This document shows positions 1 through 10,800 of a stretch of 64,000 bases of DNA, piece by piece. Below the pieces are notes generated by a model that was given only the letters and a program-made list of their open reading frames with translations, did no database searches and was not told where the DNA came from. The number at the start of each line of letters is the position of its first letter. Positions within the stretch are counted from its first letter, which is position 1. The position numbers and the translations under genes are program-made. Source of the stretch: Molossus alvarezi (Eukaryota > Chordata > Mammalia > Chiroptera > Molossidae); assembly GCA_037176705.1 (NCBI GenBank), contig CM073895.1, positions 744,001-808,000 of the forward strand, given 5' to 3'.

Positions 1-155
1 GGCCTACAAGACAATGAAACTGAAATGGAAAAGAATAAACAGTTAAAAATTTTAATTCTAACTCCAAAAGTGATGAAAGAGCCACAAGAGAAAGGTGTGC
101 TGGACACAGGCTCCTGTGCTCAGTCTCACATTTGCATTTCAAATCCATGTACTAA

Positions 156-637
156 AACCTGCTAGTTTGGCTCAGCAGTTCAGACCATCAACCTGCAGCC
201 CTGGCCAGTTTGGTTCAGTGGTTAGAGCGTCGGCCTGCGGTCCTGAGAGACCCGGGTTCAGTTCCCGCTAAGGGCATGTACCTCGGTTGCAGTTTGTCCC
301 CAGCCCTGGTCGGTTGTGCGGGTGGTGACCACTCGATGTGTCCCTTTCACATTGATGTTTCTCTCTCTCTCTCTGTTCCTCTCTCTCCCTCCCACTCTAC
401 CTGAACAAAAAATGGAAAAATGTCCTCAGGTGAGGATAAAAAAAAAAAAAGACCATCAACCTGCAGACAGAAGGGTCTCAGGTTCGATTCCTGGTCAAGG
501 GCACATACCTGGGTTGGAGGTTCCATCCCTAACCCGTCAGGCTTTCACACTGATGTTTCTCTCTCTTCCACGCTTTCTGAACAAAAAAAACAAAAAAAAA
601 GGAAAAATGTCCTCAGATGAGGATTAAAAAAAAAAAT
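156..637 (+). repeat. Ves-type SINE, type A, split by a younger SINE
   Basis: The head at 156-198 (GTTTGGCTCAGCAGTT) continues after the inserted element at about 451 with the B-box region and the 3' GAGGATT-A tail. The pieces are interrupted by the SINE at 198-450. Confidence 0.8.
198..450 (+). repeat. Ves-type SINE, type A1, nested
   Basis: Full-length copy: tRNA-like head, pyrimidine tract, TCCTCAGGTGAGGAT terminus and A tail. It is flanked by the perfect duplication GACCATCAACCTGCAG (183-198 and 451-466), showing insertion into the older SINE. Confidence 0.95.
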
Positions 638-1084
638 TTAATGGAAAAATATTCTTGGGTGAGGATTAACCAAAAAATAAAATAAAATCATACTATTTAG
701 AGGTGGGCTTTTACTTGCTTTTTAAGGCAAATGGTTTTGTAATTTACAAAGCAGTTATCTACTGAAAGGTTTCAAAAGGCTCTGAGTCTGCTGACAGGCC
801 AGCCCATCCTCCCATGACCCATGGATTCCATGCAGCTGCAGGCTGGTCATTCTCACATTAGAAGAAACTGCCACTGTTTTCACCAAAGGTTCTCCGATAA
901 GTTCAAGGTCCAGCCAGGTTCCTCAGTGGAAGCTGGAAGCCCTGGGGAGCCTGGCCCCGGGAGTTACACTATGCCAGGACAGCGGCGAAGCTTAAGCTGC
1001 TTTATAGTAACAATGGCTTCATAGCAAAGGGAAGAAGAAATTAAGTCAAGAGAAAAAAGGTGGACTTAAAAATGGACAGTTTGA

Positions 1085-1288
1085 GCCTGGCCGGTGTGGC
1101 TCAGTAGTTGAGCATCAACCCTTGCACCAAAAGGTCACTGGTTCGATTCCCGGTCAGGCACATGCCCAGGTTGTGGGCCAAATCCCCAGTGGGGGGTGTG
1201 CAGGAGGGGGCCAATTGATGTTCTCTCTTACCGGTGTTTCTATCTCTCTCTCTCCCCTCCTCTCTAAAAATCAATAAAGGAAAAAAAA
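1085..1288 (+). repeat. Ves-type SINE, type B
   Basis: The type B body (CCCAGTGGGGGG, CCAATTGATG) ends in AATCAATAAAGG plus A tail. Similar target duplications, ACTTAAAAATGGACAG and GCTTAAATGGGCAG, flank it. Confidence 0.9.
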
Positions 1289-1430
1289 GCTTAAATGGGC
1301 AGTTCGAGGCCACGGATGTCATGGAGGAATCCTTCAAATGCCAAGAAATGGAACAAATAAACTAGGCCTGTTTCTCCAAAAAACCCACCAACAAAAACAG
1401 TTCGGGCGGGGGGAAAGGGGACCACTTCTA

Positions 1431-1665
1431 GCTCTGGCCAGTTCTGCTCAGTGGTTAGAGCATCGGCCCATAGACCAAAGAGTTGTGGTTCAATTCTGGT
1501 CAAGGTCACATACCTCAGTTACAGTTTGATCCCTGGCCCTGGTCGGGGTCGCGTGGGAGACAACCAGTCGATGTGTCTCTCTCACTTCGATGTTTCTCTC
1601 TACCCCCGCCCCCTCTATGTGAAGACACTTGAGAAAATATCCTTGGTAAGGTTTAAAAAAATAAA
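1431..1665 (+). repeat. Ves-type SINE, type A, diverged
   Basis: The head is CTCTGGCCAGTTCTGCTC and the pyrimidine tract and a TCCTTGGTAAGG terminus are present. It is more diverged than its neighbours. Confidence 0.8.
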
Positions 1666-3940
1666 ACAAAAGTTTGATGTGCTTTACAAAATGAACAAAC
1701 CTCGAAAGCAGCAGTCAGACCATAGGCCGTATGAGTCCACCTACAGCAGCTGCCCAGAAGAGGTGAATCCAGTCAGAACGGGGACAGTGGCCACAGGCTG
1801 GGAGAGTTGAGGCATGGACAGTGACCACTACGGGTGTTTACGAGACGACAATGTTCTGAAGCTGCCATGACAGCAGTTAACAGCCGTGTGACGGAACCAC
1901 CAAGGGGTGCGCGTTGAGTGGAGACTATGGAGCATCACAGAACCTCCTTTATGAGCACCCTCAGTAACAGAAACCGGAAGAGACCTCTGGTATGTGGAGG
2001 GACAGGTGAACTCGGATCTCCGGGACTACTAGCAGACACCCGAGGAACATGGCAGAGACTCACTGGCCTGGCTTCACAGAACGGGGAGAACCACTGGTGC
2101 AGCTCTGGTTTAACAAAGCCCCCCGTGCCCCCAGCCCCAGTGCTCTCGAGTTCCCGGAGGCAGGCTCTTCGAGGACTGAAGGCCAGTGCTCAGCCACACG
2201 AATGTCACCACAAGCCCGAGGCAGGGGTCCCTCAGCCCCCTAGGTCCTGCTCCTGCTGGTGGAGGGAAACCCAAACCAAACCCAGCTTTGTGCCGTTAGC
2301 TATTAAGTCCTTTGATCCTAACAGGACTGCTGGCCAAACCTTACCAAAGGTCAGTTCTCAGGAAGACCGAGAGGCGGCACACACAGGACCTGAGGCCCTG
2401 GCGGTGAGCAGATGGCAGCAGGAAGAGCCTGCAGGCCACCCCCAGAACCCTGTCACTCTACAGAAAATGCATTCGCTGAACATTGTTTATCTTCAGGTTA
2501 CATTTAAATTATTTTCCTAGCTTTCTACTACAGATTATAGCTGCCACTTCTGCAAAAGTCCATCAGGTGTTCTGTTCCAGACCTGGGTGTTTGGCTCTTA
2601 GCTACATGAATCATGAGCAAATGAGGAAACAAGCAGCCTGTCCCATCGCTAATCAAGTATCCCCTCCCCCATTTCCAGCCCCTCCCCCTCCCTTGCACTG
2701 GCAGTGCAGTGACCCCTGGAGAAATGTCCCTCCATTACCCACCAAGGGCTGCCCTGGGTCAAGCCGAGTACCAAGCACATGGCTGTTCTGCCCTCACCCT
2801 TCAGGAGAAAGAAATTTCACCCAAGTGAAGCCAATAAATCAACAAGTGTCCCTCCCAGAACTTTGTGAGGGGCAATCAAGAGAGAAGGGACTTTCCTACA
2901 TAGGGTCCCCAGGAGGCAGGTACTGTTGGTGAGTGGGCAGTCAACCCCCCCCAGCACAGCAGAGGCGTGCAAAGGGACACATGCATGCAGTTGCCTTCGG
3001 CATGGATGCTTTGTGGGGACACTCTTGAGTTCTGAGAAGTGGGATTCTGCTCCTTGTTTGAACTATCAGGGACACATCCCTCCTATGTGTCACGCTGCCA
3101 GTGCTGGTGTGGTAGGCCATCTGCGATAACCAAGGGGCACGCAGGCACCGTCCCTGCTCTCACTTCTGCAGGGTGTGGGCTCAAACATGAATGGTGCCGA
3201 CTGAAGAATGATCTTCAGAATCAGCCAGTGTCTCGAGATAAGCTGAACACAGCACACAATTCAAGGGAAGAAACCTGGCGTTAAGACCCCAGCCCTTTCC
3301 AGGAACTGCTCCTCGGCCAGCCAGAGCTCCGCCCTTCTCGCCCAAGAGCACGAGCAGAGCAGCTGCTCCAGCATGTAGACAGGTCACAGGTGGTGACTCG
3401 CCAGAAACACTTGGGAGCTTTGCCCAATGCATGTCCTGGGGCTTCTGAGAAAGGAACCCAGGAATCTGGGGGGCGGCCACCCAGGGCACTGCACAGAGCC
3501 ACCCCGCCTTCCACAGCCACCCACAGAACCCAACTGCCTGCTGTGGCACTGACCAGAGATGCCCGTTCACGCGTAACCAGGGAGGATGGAGCAAGGGGCT
3601 CCACTCTCATTAGTACCAGAACCTTTCGGCCACTCCAGCTAACTAATCAACAGATGTACAGAAAACATTGTGGTTTATTAAAACTTGCAAGCACGATACT
3701 ATGGAGACCAAGGTTCCCACCTGGTGTCAATTCCCCTCACCTGAAAGAGGTCTGGGTCCCACCTGGAGAACCACAGGTCACTCACAGTAGCAATGGCAGG
3801 CCAGGAGTCTCCAGGCAGCACAAGGCAATCAGGTGCCCGGTCAAAACTGGCCAATGATCATCTTAACTACACACAACACGGTGTCACAGTCACTAAAAAT
3901 CTTTTAACTGCCTCTTCTTTCACAAGTCTTTTTGGGGGGC

Positions 3941-4136
3941 TAATCCTCACCCAAGGATATTTTTTCCACTCATTTTGAGAGTGGAAGGGAGGGGGGGAGA
4001 GAGAGAGGGACATACACCCTGACTGGGGTCAGGGATCGAACCTGCAACTCAGTACATGCTCTTGACTAGGAACTGAACCCGACACCCTTTGGTGTGAGGG
4101 CCAACTCACTGACTGCTGAGCCACACCGGCCGGGGC
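3941..4136 (-). repeat. Ves-type SINE, type A
   Basis: On the plus strand it reads from AATCCTCACCCAAGGAT (3' end) to CACACCGGCCGGGG (head), so it lies on the minus strand. Confidence 0.85.
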
Positions 4137-4694
4137 TCTTCCGTGGGTCTTAAGCAACAGACCAGCCTGTTCTGTCTCAAAGCGAAGTTCTCTGAAATTA
4201 CTCCTAAGATGCTCCCTCTGCTTGCACATGAGATCCTTTCACAGACGGGACCCTGGAGACATCCCCAGAGGAGGGTGCAGCTGCCACCCCATGTATCAGT
4301 ACACACCCACAGGCACACACCTGCCCGCGAAGGGAAGCAGGCAGCCCCCAGTGAGAAAGGGAACGATTCTGTGGTGTCCACCTCCCATCTAATCTGTGTA
4401 ACATCATGACTTTGTCACCATGGACGTCACATGTACGCCTGCGTGTCCCGTGTCCGCAGCCCCGGATGGTGCCAGCCTTGCACTGTCCAAGCAGCACAGG
4501 AACACACACCAAATTCTCTGAGACGAGAGGAGGCATCTGCATCGCACGTGCTGACTCAGCACAGCACGCAGCAGCGGCCACAGTCCACCCGCCTCCCAGC
4601 CTGACATGGGGGTCAGTGTGATGACTGTGTCACAGGTCACACCTGCCATAGATAACCACACTGGGGTCTGTAAAAGGGTAACCAGTTGGGATAC

Positions 4695-4838
4695 AGTTCC
4701 TTGTCCTTCCTAAGGAGGTCATTGTACATCTGGTCATATGTGGTTTTGAAATCATAGACATTGGGCTTGTCGGGCGCAGGCCCTGGAAGCTTCACGTGAG
4801 TCCCTGTGCCGAAGGACCGCACACTGAATCCCCGTTTG
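4695..4838 (-). CDS. SSU72: SSU72 coding exon 2
   Basis: It encodes KRGFSVRSFGTGTHVKLPG and continues to RKDKEL. The acceptor TTTCAG is clear. After GAACT the genome reads GTATCCC, taken as the donor because reading on gives Pro-Asn-Trp instead of the family's Tyr-Thr-Gln-Asn. Confidence 0.9.
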
Positions 4839-7800
4839 CTGAAAGACACAAAAGGAGACAAAGATCACAGTTGGGTTAAATAAGACACACAACCCTACAA
4901 ACAAGGGGCACGAGGTGGGAAATAAACAAAATTAGTAACTTCATCAATACTTGAGAACATGTTTTTAATCCTTGACTTGAAACAGCTGCTGGGTGGCGAA
5001 CGGATGAGCTTCACAAAGAGGAAAACCAATCTGGCTCAGATGGAGTTGCTGGGATGACTGGGAAGCCTCTGGACAAGATGCTGACATCCAGGTGTCCAGC
5101 TGTGAAGGCTGTTGTCACCTCCACCCAACCCCTCACTCCCGGTGTACCTGTCACCAGCTCTAGGAAGGTCGCAGAGATGCAGCAGCCACACCACCCGGAG
5201 CCTATGGGTCCACCCACACACAGGGCACTCACCGCCACTGAGAAAGGGTAGCCCACACTCTGGAACCCAGAACTGGTAAGAGCACAGCGGAACGGGAGGT
5301 GGACGACCAGCAAACCAAGGGCCAGACACCTCAACGGTGACATTTCCTCCTTCTGGTCGCCACCACAGACCCTGACGGGAAGGGAGGCCTGGCAGCAAGG
5401 ATGTCTGCAAACACGCGCTATGACCAGAGGGCAACAGCCCAGCCACCAGGCATAGACATGCCGACGACCTCGTCCCATATCTGAACCCGTCCCTCACCCA
5501 CTCAAACGACACACACAAAAAGGAATTTTGTCGAAGCACCAACACACCCGAAGTAGGCCATGGCCGTGGCCGTGGGACCAGCCGTCCTCCAGGAACCAAC
5601 GGGAACCCACTGCCTGCTCGACTCCACACAGGCGGCCATGGTCACGGAAGGTCGGCTGGTACCCACTACCAAGGTCACATTCCCCCAAGACGGTCACAAG
5701 TGAACACAGCAGGGACCACGGCGGCCTCACGACTGACCACTGCCCCACAAGAGCTGTCCCAACAAGCCACTTGCCCTGTGAGTGCCTGGAAGGCGCCTGC
5801 CTATGCTCCACAGCCGAGCAGCTGTCTAATGCAGAAAATGTACATCATCAAAGAGTGAATCACTCCTCAGACCAACTCTGCGTCTGCATGGTGTGAAAAC
5901 CCATCAACCCACAAGCCTCCTCCAGAGGGCAGGAGGGACTCATGGGAAAGCAGGGCGCCCAGAAGTCCACACAGCACCAACTCACCAACACGTCACCTGT
6001 GTCCAGGGCTGGGTTTGCCCTGAGGACACAGGGTCGGGCCAACTAGTCTGGGGGCTGCCTCTCTAGCCAAGGGCGAGGGAAGTGTGCTATGAAAGAACAA
6101 AGACCACAGGAACAAGACCACAGCTCCCCAAGGACAGGACGTGCAGCCGAGGCCTGTGCCCAGCAGAAGGCAAGGTTGTCCCTGTGGAGGATGCAGCCAG
6201 GCCTGGGCACCCTACTGAGAGCTGAGAAGCATGTGGGCTGAAGGTGTGGATTAACCAGGAGGTAACACTTGCAGCCAGGTGAGCCGGTGACCAGCAGTGA
6301 CCTGAAGTGTGAAAGCAGCTGCTCACACGTCCCCGAACCACTCTGGATCTGTGTCCAGAGCCTGCACGTCTTCCACAACACCGACCTTGCAGCAGCAGCT
6401 CTGATGCTCTCAAACAGATCATGTGAAACCGCCCACAGGACACCCACCTCACTGCGCTGTGTGGACATTACAAACTCAAAGTTTGTGGCAGCCCGGGTCA
6501 ATTAAGTCCAAGGACACGGCTTCCCTACAGGTTCAGGTGACAGTTAGCATTTTAGCAATACATATTTTCACTTAAGGTATGTTTGTTGTTGTTTCAGACG
6601 TAATATTACTACACACTTTGAGATTACAATACAGTGTACACATGCGACTTATATGCACTGGGAAACTAAAAACTAAGTGACTCTCAGTTTCTCAGGTTGT
6701 CTGGAACACACCCCACAGTATCTCCGGTGTGCCTGCAATGAGTGAACTGGGCATTTTAGAGAGAGAACTCTTGGGTAAGAGTAAGAAATCAGCTTCCCAA
6801 AAAGCCCATTTCCAAAGGGGTCTCAGCCCTGGCCGGTTTGGCTCAGCGGTTAGAGCGTCAGACTGCGGTCCTGAGAGACCCAGGTTCGGTTCCCGCTAAG
6901 GGCATGTACCTCGGTTGCAGTTTGTCCCCGGCCCTGGTCGGTTGTGCGGGTGGCAGCCACTCAATGTGTCCCTTTCACATCAATGTCTCTCTCTCTCTCC
7001 CTCCCACTCTACCTGAGCAAAAAATGGAAGAATATCCTCGGGTGAGGATAAAAACAAAACAAAACCAAACCAAAGGGGTCTCAAAAATCATTCTGGGCAA
7101 CGAGCCCCCCAACAAAAATGTGCAAAATATTCACTCAGATACAAGTTCATGCATCACCCCTTTTAATTTTTAAATCCTCATCCGATGGTATTTTTCTATT
7201 TATCTTCAGATAGAGTGGGAGGGTGAGAGAGAAACACTGATATAAGACACACTGACTGGTTGCCTTCCACACGACTCCAACCAGGGCCAGGGACGAACTG
7301 CAACCGAAGTACATGCCTTTGACTGGAATGGAACCCACAACTCTTTGGTCCTTGGGCCAACACTCTAACAACTGAATCAAACCAGCCAGGGCTGCATCAC
7401 GCTTTTTAAAAAAATTTTTTTCCGCCCTGGCCAGTTTGACTCAGCGGTTAGAGCGTTGGCCCACGGACCAGAGTCCCAGGTTTGGTTCCCGCTAAGGGCA
7501 CGTACCCCTGTTGCAGTTTGTCCCTGGCCCCAGTTGGGGTTGTGCGGGTGGCAACCAGTTGATGTGTGTTTCTCACATTGATGTTTCTTTCTCACTTCCT
7601 CCTTCTCTCCCTCCTGCTCTATCTGAAGATAAATGCAAAAAAATGTCCTCAGGTGAGGATAAAAAATTTTTTTCTGCCCTGGCCAGTTTGGCTCAGCGGT
7701 TAAAGCGTCGGCCTGCGGTCGGGAGAGACCCGGGTTCGGTTCCCACTAAGGGCACGTACTTCGGTTGCAGTTTGTCCCCGGCCCTGGTTGGTCGTGCGGG

Positions 7801-10800
7801 TGGCAGCCACTCGATGTGTCCCTTCACATCGATGTTTCTCTCTCTCTCTCCCTTCCTCTCTCTCCCTCCCACTCTATCTGTACAAAAGAAAATGGAAAAA
7901 TATCCTTGGGTGAGGATAAAAAAAAAAAAAAAAATTTTTTTTCCTTTACTGATTTTCCAGAGATGAAGCGGAAGCAAGAGGGATAGAAACATCGGTGAGA
8001 GAGAACATGAACTGGCTGCCTCCTGCATGCCCCCCACTGGGGATCAGGCTCACAACCTGGGCATGTGTCCTGACCAGGAATCAAACCAACGACCTCTTGG
8101 TGCATGGGTTGACCCTCATCCACTGAGCCACACAGCCGGACTGCATCATGCTTTTTAAAAACTAATACTTTTATATAAAACAAACATTAAAAAAAACAAA
8201 ACCAACAACAAAAAAATCTTCAGTTATTTCCTTTTGGTAATTTCTTTGAGGTATTTAGCCAGAATGAAAGAATTTATTAGGTCCTGTTTGGTTAGCAAAG
8301 TTGGTTAGAGCGTCATCCCAATATGCCAACGTTGTAGGTTTACATACAAGAATCTAGCAATGAATGGATAAATAAGTGGAGCAACAAGTCAATGTTTCTT
8401 TCAATAAATAAATAAATAAATAAGTAAGTATTAAAATTAGCCCAGCCCGTGTGGCTCAGTGGTTGAGCATCGATCTATGCACCAAGAGGTCGCCAGTTCA
8501 ATTCCTGGTCAGGGCACATGCCCAGGTTGTGGGCCAAATCCCTAGTGGGGGGCATGTAGGAGGCAGCCAATTGATGTTCTCTCTCACTGATGTTTCTCTC
8601 TCTCTCTCTCTCTTCCTTTCTCTTTCAAATCAATAAAGATAAAAAAATGTATTAAAATTAGCCTAACTCACCCTGGCTGGTTTGTTCAGTGGTTAGAGCA
8701 TCGGCCTGTGTTCCAGAGAGACCGGGGTTCAGTTCCCGCTAAGGGCATGTACCTCAGTTGCAGTTTGTCCTTGGCCCTGGTTGGTTATGTGGGTGGCAGC
8801 CACTCTATGTGTCCCTTTTGCGTCAATTTCTCTCTCTCTCTCTCTCTCTTCCTCTCTTTCCCTCCCACTCTATCTGAACAAAAAATTGAAAAATGTCCTC
8901 GGGTGAAGATAAAAAAAAAACACACAAAAAGACAACAAAAAAAATTAGCCTAACTCTTTAAATGAGCCCAGGCACATCCACTCTTGAAATCATTGATGAA
9001 ATAAAACATCCAGTGAGCATGTCTTCATCTGGCCACAGTGAAAGAGTTGTGAACCCCAATGGTCTACATTTCAAACACAAAAAACCTCCACTTCTCCTGG
9101 TGGCAGGTGAGCTTTCCAGTCCACGTTGACTCAACAGTATTTCCTGGAGCATGCTATATGCTAGGGACACAGCAGTGGTTAAAACGGACCCAAATCTCTC
9201 TCCTCAGATGGGGCGGGGGGGTGCTGGCGGCCAATGAACTCCCAGCACACAGGACAGTGAGCAGCACGGCAAGGAGAAGGCCATGGGGGTGACAGGTGTG
9301 GAGACTCTGGGCCGGGTCAAATGTTTCAGGTTGGAGAACGGCAGGCGTGCCACCTAGAAGCAGCCGCCGGGCTCCCACAAGGCTTCAGGTAGAGACCGCC
9401 AGGTGGGCCTTTCCCTCCACCTACTGCAGCCACCCAGATCTGATTTGCCGCCATCTCTTGTACTCATCACATCACGTTGGGTCTGAGGTTTGCACTAGAT
9501 GTCCAGATGGAACACTCTCCATTTCAGCCTGCCCGTATCCCCAAAAGTACATCTCTCTAAGATAACCTGGCCCAACCTTCTACCCAGTGGCCTCTGACAA
9601 GGTTCCTTGTTGGCTGGGTTTCTGTCTAGAGGGAACTGTCTGCTGCCTGTGCTCACCACTCTCCCGACTGTGTTTCAAAATAAAATGAAATGCAGTCTAT
9701 TCCTCTCCCAACAAAATGTTCTCAAGGGGCAAAAAGGCTACTTAGCAACAGAAGCACTGTCTCTTCTTAGCTGGTGCAACTGATTTAACTGCCCATCTTG
9801 TCAGCGTGACGACGTTTCTTATAGAAAAGAACTGAGTGCTAGAATAACACTTCTAACAACAGGCTTTGTCTCAAGGGCCAACTATTTTCTATGTTAAACT
9901 AATCTTCCAGACAAGGATTTATCAAATGTCTTCATGAGTATCAAAAATCTTGCATAAAGAACTACCTGCCCTGGCCAATGTAGCCCAGTACACCAGGTTC
10001 CGTTCCCAGTCAGGGCCCATGTGGGAGGCAACAGATTTATAATGTTTCTCTCTCTCTCCCTTCCTCTCTCTGGGATCAATTAAAAAAACAAAAAACAAAA
10101 ACAAAAAAGAACCAACAACAACTGAGGTTCCCACCAGAGCTTCACTTGTTTAAATAAAAGAACCTATCAAAGAAAATGTTAAAGAGGGGGTACAGAATTA
10201 TTTCCATTGTTATCCAATAACTGAAGGTAAAATACTAACATTAAAATGAACACCAATTCTGGTATGCTAAACAAACCTGTGGAGGTAAATTCGCAGCGTG
10301 ACTTAACTTAGCCATTGCTGCCAGTCACTTTCAGACAAGTAAAAAAACAAACAAAACATAAAATGAATACCAAAAAGAATGAGAAAATGGTACCTTTCTA
10401 CCTTCTGTCGTGTGACCACTAGTCTAACATAAAGCACTGCTCTGGCTAAGACTGAAGCCCTGGACCCACTGGCAACCTCCGACGAGCACAGCCTGTGAGG
10501 TCAGTGTACTCACCTCATGGCACCTCCACAGGTAAGTCACTGCTCCCCAGCCCCATCTCTAGCTACCTGACCACATGCTCACAGAGCACAAATCATCTGC
10601 TTCCTAGCCATCACACCTAATGCCTACCTTTAATTTCACTGTGAAATACCCAATGCTGGGAAGACAAACTTCTGAAAAACATTCCAATAAAATTGGTGTT
10701 CTCTCTAGCAAATTGTGGGCCCTAACCACAGTTCAATAAAGCTTTTCTAGGATTTATTTTATTCTTATGCTCCCACAAAGCCAAAAATGAAACTGAGCAG

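Larger units (their letters stand above)
1..4694 (-). other. SSU72: SSU72 intron 2 (partial)
   Basis: No further SSU72 exon was found here in any frame. The interval holds four Ves-type SINEs on the plus strand (two of them nested), one on the minus strand, and otherwise unique sequence without a protein I recognise. The stretch 1,670-3,935 shows nothing but short chance ORFs. Confidence 0.8.

Noticed and set aside
198..280. tRNA gene with A and B boxes
   Set aside because: It is the tRNA-derived SINE head. The cloverleaf is not preserved and the body and tail follow. The same applies to all other copies.
210..404. Recurrent ORFs reading [21 protein letters not shown] and variants
   Set aside because: These are translations of the Ves SINE head, repeated wherever a copy occurs. 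Not genes.
1..4694. SSU72 exon 3 or later
   Set aside because: Looked for the segment after KDKEL (TQNGIL and on) in all frames. Not present, so it must lie off the left edge.
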